From Clostridia bacterium (GTDB taxonomy: Bacteria; Bacillota; Clostridia; Oscillospirales; CAG-272), in assembly GCA_017503325.1 (NCBI GenBank), contig JAFVTI010000016.1, positions 22,882 through 86,881 of the forward strand: a DNA stretch of 64,000 nt, read 5' to 3'. Positions 58,779 to 64,000 of this stretch are shown here, piece by piece. The position numbers were made by a program, and so were the translations under genes. Each line of letters begins with the position of its first letter. Positions within the stretch are counted from its first letter, which is position 1. Below the pieces are notes generated by a model that saw only the letters and a program-made list of their open reading frames with translations, was not told the DNA's origin and did no database searches.

Positions 58779-59873
58779 TCAGAATCTGATTCTGTTTTCG
58801 GTCTCGGCGTCGAAAATGAACACCTTATGAGGCTTGAGCGAGTAAGATACCTTTGCCTTGGAAAGATCGACCTTGTTGTCGGAGTTGATGATGGCACGCA
58901 CCAGCGGATTGACCGACGCGGGATGCTCGCAGACCACGCTCATGTCACGGCCCATGACCTCCACGTTCTTCAGATCGCATACCATGGGACCTTCGGGATC
59001 GAGATTGAAGCCCTCGGGACGGATACCTACGAATACCTCGCGGTCCTCTACACCGGGAACGTCCAGCACTGCGTTTTCAGCCAGATACAGCTTGCCGCCT
59101 GCTACCCTGCCCTTGAATACGTTGATGGGAGGAGTGCCCAAAAACTTTGCAACAAACAGGTTTGCAGGATCGTCGTAAACCTCCTGGGGAGCACCGACCT
59201 GCTGTACGACACCCAGCTTCATGACCACGATCATATCGGAAATGGACATTGCCTCTTCCTGGTCGTGGGTGACGAATACGGTGGTGATACCGGTTTCCTT
59301 CTGAATACGGCGGATTTCCTCTCTGGTCTGCAGACGCAGTCTTGCATCCAGGTTGGAAAGAGGCTCGTCCAGAAGCAGCACGCGGGGCATCTTGACAAGA
59401 GCTCTTGCGATCGCAACTCTCTGCTGCTGACCGCCCGAAAGCTCGCTGGGCTTACGGTCCATCAGCTCGTCGATCTGCACCAGCTTTGCAGCCTCGTAAG
59501 CGCGCTCAAGCATTTCTTCCTTGGTCATCTTGTCCTTGCCCTTCAGGTTCTGCAGGGGGAACAGAATGTTCTGCTTGACCGTCATGTGGGGGTACAGTGC
59601 ATAGTTCTGGAATACAAGTCCTACGCCGCGGTTTTCGGGGGAAAGTGTGGTTACATCCTCTTCTCCAAAGAAGATCTGACCCGAGGAGGGCTTCTGCAGG
59701 CCGCTGATCATGTAAAGAGTAGTACTCTTACCGCAGCCGGAAGGGCCAAGCAGGCCTACGAGCTTGCCGTCGGGAATGGTAAAGGTAAAGTCGTTTACGG
59801 CTATTACCTCGCCCCCTGCCTTTTTATTGCGGCTGGGGAAGATCTTCGTTAGATTTCGTAATTCAACTTTCAT
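58779..59873 (-). CDS. sugar ABC importer ATP-binding protein (MsmX/UgpC type)
   Basis: The 364-residue protein has Walker A GPSGCGKST, signature LSGGQQQR, Walker B VLLLDEPLSNLD and a C-terminal regulatory OB domain (about 240-364). MsmX-type ATPases often serve several importers; here it is encoded with its permeases, so a dedicated role is likely. It heads the importer genes and follows the RDD gene by 50 bp with GGAGG upstream. Confidence 0.94.
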   Translation of the reverse strand: MKVELRNLTKIFPSRNKKAGGEVIAVNDFTFTIPDGKLVGLLGPSGCGKSTTLYMISGLQKPSSGQIFFGEEDVTTLSPENRGVGLVFQNYALYPHMTVKQNILFPLQNLKGKDKMTKEEMLERAYEAAKLVQIDELMDRKPSELSGGQQQRVAIARALVKMPRVLLLDEPLSNLDARLRLQTREEIRRIQKETGITTVFVTHDQEEAMSISDMIVVMKLGVVQQVGAPQEVYDDPANLFVAKFLGTPPINVFKGRVAGGKLYLAENAVLDVPGVEDREVFVGIRPEGFNLDPEGPMVCDLKNVEVMGRDMSVVCEHPASVNPLVRAIINSDNKVDLSKAKVSYSLKPHKVFIFDAETENRIRF

Positions 59874-59923
59874 TTCATCTAACCTCCATTTGTGTTTATG
59901 TACTTTTATTTGTGAAACCGGAT

Positions 59924-60712
59924 TTAATAGGGTGAGCTTGCAACCTCTTGCTCATGGATCTTCTTTTTATAATCGATGAGTGCCTGCTCGCTCTCAAAGA
60001 CCATTTGTGTGGTCAGATCAACCACCACCGTGTCCGAGATCAGATCGTGAATGGTGGAGTTTGTGCGCGTGACGCACACCGAGATCAGCTCGAGCACCAC
60101 AAGGCCTAGCAGCACGATCGGGCCGACGATGCCGATGATGCCGAAAAACATCATGATCAGAATGAAAACGGGCATGAGCGTCTCGATGGTGCATTTACCG
60201 AACAGCATGCGGATAAACAGCACCAAGGGAGAGGCCTTGACCGTATTGGTACGGATGACACCGATGCCAAAGATCTTTTTTCCCAGCGTCTGGCCGTTTT
60301 TGAAGATCATGGGGATGGCAAATTCCAAGATCGCGTAAGACGTAAGGACCGCGACAACCGTCATGACCAGCGTATAGTTGAGCAGTAGCACATACGTGTA
60401 GGCAAGGTCACTGTCCTTGGAGAGTGCCTCGTCCACCATGTCGTAAATTTCCTTTTGCCCCTCGGACATCTCCTCGTAGGCAATGCTGACGTCAAATTCG
60501 CATCGCTCACCGTGCATCTCCTCGTATTTGTCCTCACACATGGCGATGTGCACGTTTTTTCTTTCCTCTATAAAGTCCATGTGTCTGTCGTAATCCAGTG
60601 CAAACGACATAAGCGCCGCTATGCCGACAGCCAGGATGGCAAATATGATAATATCAAACAGAAAAGCTGAAATTCGTTTCCAAAGGCTCGCCTTTTGAAG
60701 GTCGTAGATCAT
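59924..60712 (-). CDS. RDD-family membrane protein
   Basis: This ~262-residue protein has an N-terminal helix KASLWKRISAFLFDIIIFAI (the R and D of the RDD motif), a long charged extracellular loop (about 40-95), and further segments with GQTLGKKIFGIGV. RDD proteins are proposed transporters or ion antiporters. The start at 60712 (MIYDLQKAS) is more likely than 60766, since the longer N-terminus is basic and unlike the family, with AAAGGA 11 bp upstream. It is transcribed from its own promoter, possibly on into the importer genes. Confidence 0.87.
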   Translation of the reverse strand: MIYDLQKASLWKRISAFLFDIIIFAILAVGIAALMSFALDYDRHMDFIEERKNVHIAMCEDKYEEMHGERCEFDVSIAYEEMSEGQKEIYDMVDEALSKDSDLAYTYVLLLNYTLVMTVVAVLTSYAILEFAIPMIFKNGQTLGKKIFGIGVIRTNTVKASPLVLFIRMLFGKCTIETLMPVFILIMMFFGIIGIVGPIVLLGLVVLELISVCVTRTNSTIHDLISDTVVVDLTTQMVFESEQALIDYKKKIHEQEVASSPY

Positions 60713-60784
60713 GCAAAGCTTGGTCCTTTCTCTGTTCTTTTTCGGGTCTTTTCTGCAAATAGCCACACAGACCCATGCTATATT

Positions 60785-60813
60785 ATCATATCACATTTTC
60801 TGACAAAAGTCTA
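60785..60813 (-). promoter_or_regulatory. promoter of the RDD gene
   Basis: On minus, TAGACT (60813-60808), 17 bp, TATGAT (60790-60785). Confidence 0.6.
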
Positions 60814-60920
60814 CACTTTTTTTCACTTTATGTTGTACTTCTCTCACTTTTGGTAAAAACAACGAAATTCTCTGTTCCGACCTTGTGCAAAATCTCTTTT
60901 ATTATTACGATATAAAGAAA

Positions 60921-60947
60921 GAACGGCAGGCTTTTTGCCTGCCGTTC
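60921..60947 (-). terminator. terminator of the dus-HAD operon
   Basis: GAACGGCAGGC, TTTTT, GCCTGCCGTTC; on minus followed by TTTCTTT. Confidence 0.9.
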
Positions 60948-60955
60948 TTCCCTAT

Positions 60956-61615
60956 TTACGAAAATTCTTCAATAATCCTGACAAGTTCCTCGGGGCTGTG
61001 CGCCACCATCTCGGCACCCATGTCGTAGAGCACTTGCTCGGGGCGATATCCCCAGCACACGTCAATGGCGTGCATGCCTGCGTTGAGGGCGGTTCTGACG
61101 TCCACGTCGCTGTCTCCGATGTACGCGCACTCCTCGGGTGCAGCACCCATCAGCGCGGCCAGCTGCAAGGGCACGGTCGGGTCGGGCTTGGGCACACGAT
61201 CCCTGCGAAATCCCTCGGCTGCGACAAACGTACCTTGCTCAAACAGCTGCGCCACAAGTGCCTTGACGAATTCATCCTGCTTGTTGGAATTGACCGCCAT
61301 GGGGTACTTTTTCCCAAGGTGCGCGATCATTTTTGGGATGCCGTCGTAGGTGGTATTGGTGTGCATATACACCCCCGCATAATTGCGGTTGTAGGCAGCG
61401 TACAGCGCATCAATGCGCGCGTCGTCCTCGCGGTACTCGGCGGGCAGCGCCATCTTGGCATAATCGCGTGCGCCAAGGTTGATAAATTCATATACCCGAG
61501 TCTCGTCAATTGCGGGATATCCCAGCTCGGCAAGCGCAAGATTCATGCCCTCGGCAATGGCGGGCAGCGTGTGCGCCAGCGTGCCGTCCAAGTCAAATAT
61601 GAGTGCTTTTATCAT
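60956..61615 (-). CDS. HAD-family phosphatase (phosphoglycolate phosphatase-like)
   Basis: The 219-residue protein has motif I LIFDLDGTLAHT (Asp9 and Asp11), a helical cap, motif II MAVNSNK, motif III KPDP and motif IV YIGDSDVDVRTALNAGM. This is the subclass I group of phosphoglycolate phosphatase/PpaX/beta-phosphoglucomutase-type enzymes. It hydrolyses a small phospho-metabolite; which one is not predictable. It follows the Dus gene by 27 bp. Confidence 0.92.
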   Translation of the reverse strand: MIKALIFDLDGTLAHTLPAIAEGMNLALAELGYPAIDETRVYEFINLGARDYAKMALPAEYREDDARIDALYAAYNRNYAGVYMHTNTTYDGIPKMIAHLGKKYPMAVNSNKQDEFVKALVAQLFEQGTFVAAEGFRRDRVPKPDPTVPLQLAALMGAAPEECAYIGDSDVDVRTALNAGMHAIDVCWGYRPEQVLYDMGAEMVAHSPEELVRIIEEFS

Positions 61616-61642
61616 AGTGTAATCTCTCTTTCTTTGAGTATG

Positions 61643-62602
61643 TCACAATAACGAATCGGATCTCTTGTTAAATTCCTCGGGGCGTTTGAGCGGCAGCTCG
61701 CAGATCATGGCCATGACCGCGCCGTTCAGCTCGGCAAGATCCCTGCTCTGCTGCAATCTTCTGACGTATTTTTTGTCGGTCTCAAACATGCCGCTCATCA
61801 ACAGCCAAATCTCCTTCATGCGCCCGGCCACGGCATGCTCGCTGCCGAGTACGACACGGTAACGCCCCAGCAGCTGCTCATGAAAATCTCGCACAAGCAT
61901 GCGCGTGACCTTCTTGTCCGAAAGCAGCGCGGGATTCTGCAAAAGCCCTCTGCCAATCATGATGGCCTCGGTTTGGGGAAAGCGCACGGCAATATACGCA
62001 GCATCCGCGCGTGTGCTCACGTTTCCGTTGTAGCACAAGGGAATTTTCGTGTTGGCGCAAACATAGTCGTAGGCGTCAAGATGCGGCACGCCGCGGTACA
62101 TTTCCTTACTCGTGCGCGGGTGCACGATCAGCTCGCGAATGGGATAGCGACCAAAAATCTCCAAAAGCTCGGGCAGCTCGCCCTCGTCCTGATAGCCGAT
62201 GCGGGTTTTGATCGAGATATCAATCGGGCAGGCGTCAAACACGCGCTCCAAAAACGCGTCCAGCGCGTCGGTGTCGGCTAGCATGCCCGCGCCCTTTCTC
62301 TTGGCGGTCACGGTACCCGAGGGGCAGCCGAGATTGAGATTGACCTCCTCATAACCCATGTCCGCGATCTGCCCCGCCATCCACAGAAAATCGTCCGCGT
62401 TCTTGCAAAGCAGCTGCGGCACGGTGGGCGCGGGATTGTTGGCGAGGTCCAGCTCACGCAGCTCGCGCGGCGTCAGCCTGTGCACCTCGGTGGGCGAGAA
62501 AAACGGCGTATAATAGCGATCCACACCGCCAAAATACTCATGATGCAGCGTGCGAAAGACGCTGTCGGTCAGCCCCTCCATGGGGGCGAGATAATATTTC
62601 AT
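61643..62602 (-). CDS. tRNA-dihydrouridine synthase family protein
   Basis: The 319-residue TIM barrel has LAPMEGLTDSVFR at the start, EVNLNLGCPSGTVTAKRKGAG (FMN binding and catalytic Cys), HPRTSKEMYRG and IGRGLLQNPALL. It reduces U to dihydrouridine in tRNA using FMN and NADPH. Which Dus subclass it belongs to is unclear, so no symbol is given. It is first in an operon with the HAD gene. Confidence 0.93.
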   Translation of the reverse strand: MKYYLAPMEGLTDSVFRTLHHEYFGGVDRYYTPFFSPTEVHRLTPRELRELDLANNPAPTVPQLLCKNADDFLWMAGQIADMGYEEVNLNLGCPSGTVTAKRKGAGMLADTDALDAFLERVFDACPIDISIKTRIGYQDEGELPELLEIFGRYPIRELIVHPRTSKEMYRGVPHLDAYDYVCANTKIPLCYNGNVSTRADAAYIAVRFPQTEAIMIGRGLLQNPALLSDKKVTRMLVRDFHEQLLGRYRVVLGSEHAVAGRMKEIWLLMSGMFETDKKYVRRLQQSRDLAELNGAVMAMICELPLKRPEEFNKRSDSLL

Positions 62603-62634
62603 AGTAAATCCTTATTTTTCTTTATATTGCATCT

Positions 62635-62663
62635 ATTGTAGCATACTTTTCTCGCTTTTGCAA
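62635..62663 (-). promoter_or_regulatory. promoter of the dus-HAD operon
   Basis: On minus, TTGCAA (62663-62658), 17 bp, TACAAT (62640-62635). Confidence 0.75.
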
Positions 62664-62682
62664 GACGGTGCAGCGTAAAAAA

Positions 62683-62712
62683 GCCCCCGAGTGTGCTTTG
62701 CGCACTCGGGGC
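62683..62712 (-). terminator. terminator of the small lipoprotein gene
   Basis: GCCCCCGAGTG and CACTCGGGGC surround a short loop; on minus it is followed by CTTTTTTACG. Confidence 0.85.
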
Positions 62713-62717
62713 CCAAC

Positions 62718-62779
62718 GGAGCACAGGGGACGGTTCTCTGTGCAGTTTGATTTTGCTTAAGAATTGTTGCTTCGCGCAT
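62718..62779. repeat. 62-bp direct repeat, left copy
   Basis: Begins GGAGCACAGGGGACGGTTCT and ends TTGCTTCGCGCAT. It is 61/62 identical to 63287-63348 in the same orientation, differing only in AAGAATT against AAAAATT. It lies between the lipoprotein gene and its terminator. Confidence 0.92.
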
Positions 62780-62802
62780 TACATATCTACTCTCTTTCCG
62801 TT

Positions 62803-63261
62803 TTAGGAAATCTCGGACAGTAATTCTTCAAAGTCACCTTCGATTGAAATCAAGTGCCAAAATTCTCCCTGTAATAGTCTTGTGGTATCTTTCTCTAAAT
62901 ACACTTTACATATATTTGTCGAGGTGATAATCGTTTTAAAAGTGTCATCATAGATGATGATCCCCTTACCCTGCAGAGGTTGCGGATTTCCAAACAGAAC
63001 GCGAAACTTTAGGGAAGCAATCTCGCGAAGCACTGTTTCATGCATATCTTCTCCCAAGATCTTTATGACTTCAATACTCGTTTTGTACTCGGGATCATAT
63101 TCTGTGGTAATATTAACCACTTCGATTCTGTCCAAATTTCGGGATAAATCATCATATTCAAATTGTATTGTTTCCCTCCCGCATGACGTTGCGGATAAAA
63201 GGCAGAGAATTAAAGCCAAGCAGAAAACCAAAAATTTAGAATGAATAGTTTTGAATTTCAT
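62803..63261 (-). CDS. small lipoprotein, function unknown
   Basis: This 152-residue protein has a signal peptide (FLVFCLALILCLL) and a lipobox ending SATSC, then a beta-rich region (VVNITTEYDPEYKTSIEVIK, IIIYDDTFKTIITSTN) with no known motif. The start at 63261 has AAGGAGGAA before it; a longer reading to 63483 would translate the right-hand repeat and is rejected. The gene is enclosed by 62-bp direct repeats and looks like a cassette. Confidence 0.72.
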   Translation of the reverse strand: MKFKTIHSKFLVFCLALILCLLSATSCGRETIQFEYDDLSRNLDRIEVVNITTEYDPEYKTSIEVIKILGEDMHETVLREIASLKFRVLFGNPQPLQGKGIIIYDDTFKTIITSTNICKVYLEKDTTRLLQGEFWHLISIEGDFEELLSEIS

Positions 63262-63286
63262 AGATATTCCTCCTTGTGTTCTACCA

Positions 63287-63348
63287 GGAGCACAGGGGAC
63301 GGTTCTCTGTGCAGTTTGATTTTGCTTAAAAATTGTTGCTTCGCGCAT
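63287..63348. repeat. 62-bp direct repeat, right copy, followed by a partial third unit
   Basis: This is the second copy of the repeat at 62718-62779. Directly after it a partial unit restarts (ACAGGGGACAGTTCTC) and ends in an inverted fragment AGAGAACCGTC at about 63402-63412, enclosing a CCGCCGCAAAGCGGCGGG hairpin. Confidence 0.9.
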
Positions 63349-63421
63349 CACAGGGGACAGTTCTCCGCCGCAAAGCGGCGGGGGAGGGCATGGATGTAAC
63401 AGAGAACCGTCATTTGTTGCC

Positions 63422-64000
63422 TTACTTATACTGAGCTTTCCAACCGCTATCTGTTTTTTCATAATGCACAGCCTCAAATTCACTTAAAAGGGATTTCATC
63501 GTGTGAAAATCAATTAGATTTACGAGAACATCTTTATCAATCTTAAGGGTCATATTATCTATGATATTTTGGCAATTATTCTCAGATATTCGTATCACGA
63601 TTTGAGTTTTCGGGTTATAAGAAAGTGCGATATTATGCGTGGAATTAATTTGATTATGTGAAAGAACCATATATATTGGCTGTGTATCATGACCATAATT
63701 GAAAGAGTTTGTAAAGGCAATATGTTTCACATCTTCCCAACATAATGTGCAATAGTCTTTATGAAACATTTTGGTTTGTATGTGAGTTTCACTTATGATT
63801 GCATACATAAAACCTTTTTTTGAGAAAAATGCCAGCAAAATACAGATGATAGATAGCACGCACCAAGAACCAAACAATGCTGCCAAACCGATGAACTCAA
63901 TCCGATACATAATGGCAAATACAAAAAGAGATATCAATGAGATGAGCAAAATTACACCCATAATGACACTGTTGATAACAAAGGCGGGAGAAACATATAC
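63422..64000 (-). CDS. membrane protein with PH-like soluble domain (5' end outside window)
   Basis: The minus frame ends at 63422 and is open through the window edge. The ATG at 63961 lies inside a hydrophobic run (SPAFVINSVIMGVILLISLI) that starts earlier, so the true start is probably beyond 64000. Two membrane helices (before residue 50 of the 63961 frame) are followed by ~130 residues of beta/alpha character (FMYAIISETHIQTKMFHKDY then CWEDVKHIAFTN), which resembles bacterial PH-domain-like membrane proteins. Codons are A/T-richer than those of neighbouring genes. No function is assigned. Confidence 0.6.
   Translation of the reverse strand, partial: VYVSPAFVINSVIMGVILLISLISLFVFAIMYRIEFIGLAALFGSWCVLSIICILLAFFSKKGFMYAIISETHIQTKMFHKDYCTLCWEDVKHIAFTNSFNYGHDTQPIYMVLSHNQINSTHNIALSYNPKTQIVIRISENNCQNIIDNMTLKIDKDVLVNLIDFHTMKSLLSEFEAVHYEKTDSGWKAQYK

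Noticed and set aside
62718..63348. 62-bp direct repeats as a CRISPR-like array
   Set aside because: They are too long, there are only two full copies, and the interval between them is a gene.
63262..63483. longer N-terminus for the small lipoprotein
   Set aside because: It would translate the 62-bp repeat and hairpin, and a proper ribosome binding site plus signal peptide mark the start at 63261.

Overview
The window looks like chromosomal DNA of an uncultured anaerobic Firmicute of the class Clostridia, probably a gut or rumen lineage. The supporting signs are strong AGGAGG-type ribosome binding sites, lipoprotein signals followed by Thr/Glu-rich linkers, YtrA-type GntR regulators coupled to ABC transporters, an IreB-family protein, NrdR, paired serC-serA, an MsmX-type sugar ABC importer, plant-polysaccharide glycosidases and ECF sigma factors. 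No rRNA, tRNA, CRISPR array, phage or transposase gene was recognised. Taxonomy below class level cannot be read from the sequence.

Layout. 0-6 kb: the 5' part of a Phd/YefM antitoxin, an XRE regulator with a palindromic operator, and a minus-strand operon of response regulator, histidine kinase, HtrA-like protease and MgtC-like membrane protein (an envelope-stress unit). 6-10 kb: a repeat element, a GH51-type arabinofuranosidase and an ECF sigma/anti-sigma pair. 10-16 kb: two paralogous MerR regulators with 19-bp-spacer promoters and different operators, small membrane proteins and a MutS-like ATPase. 16-28 kb: an (alpha/alpha)6-barrel glycosidase, two GntR-ABC export units, ychF-trmB-truB, small zinc-ribbon and Cys-rich membrane proteins. 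28-34 kb: nrdR with an NrdR box, then a three-gene operon of TerB-N protein, BrxD-like ATPase and DEAD/DEAH helicase. 34-46 kb: a large beta-helix pectinase-like protein, ireB-like, ribF, a D,D-carboxypeptidase homologue, serC-serA and an UshA-like lipoprotein nucleotidase. 46-51 kb: a sigma factor separated from a large beta-rich C-terminal half by one in-frame TAG, and a DHH-DHH-surE operon. 51-64 kb: a sugar-type ABC importer linked to two large lipoproteins (one with a thermonuclease-like domain), RDD, HAD and Dus proteins, and a small lipoprotein gene flanked by 62-bp direct repeats.

How the parts may work together. Two extracytoplasmic stress circuits (two-component/HtrA and ECF sigma) sit beside carbohydrate-degradation genes. 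Two candidate ECF promoters sharing AACC-17 bp-GTC precede the sigma factor at 48.3 kb and the membrane/MutS-like pair at 14.1 kb, suggesting a common regulon. UshA-like nucleotidase, SurE, two DHH phosphoesterases, a nuclease-like lipoprotein and an ABC importer lie within 17 kb, which is compatible with nucleic-acid or nucleotide scavenging, but this is inference.

Most unusual observations: (1) two dispersed copies of a ~330-bp element whose outer arms lie in the same orientation while the 98-bp core between short inverted repeats is flipped; (2) the TerB / BrxD-like / helicase operon, which resembles part of BREX-type machinery without methylase or PglZ; (3) the sigma factor whose frame continues past a single TAG into a 578-residue domain.
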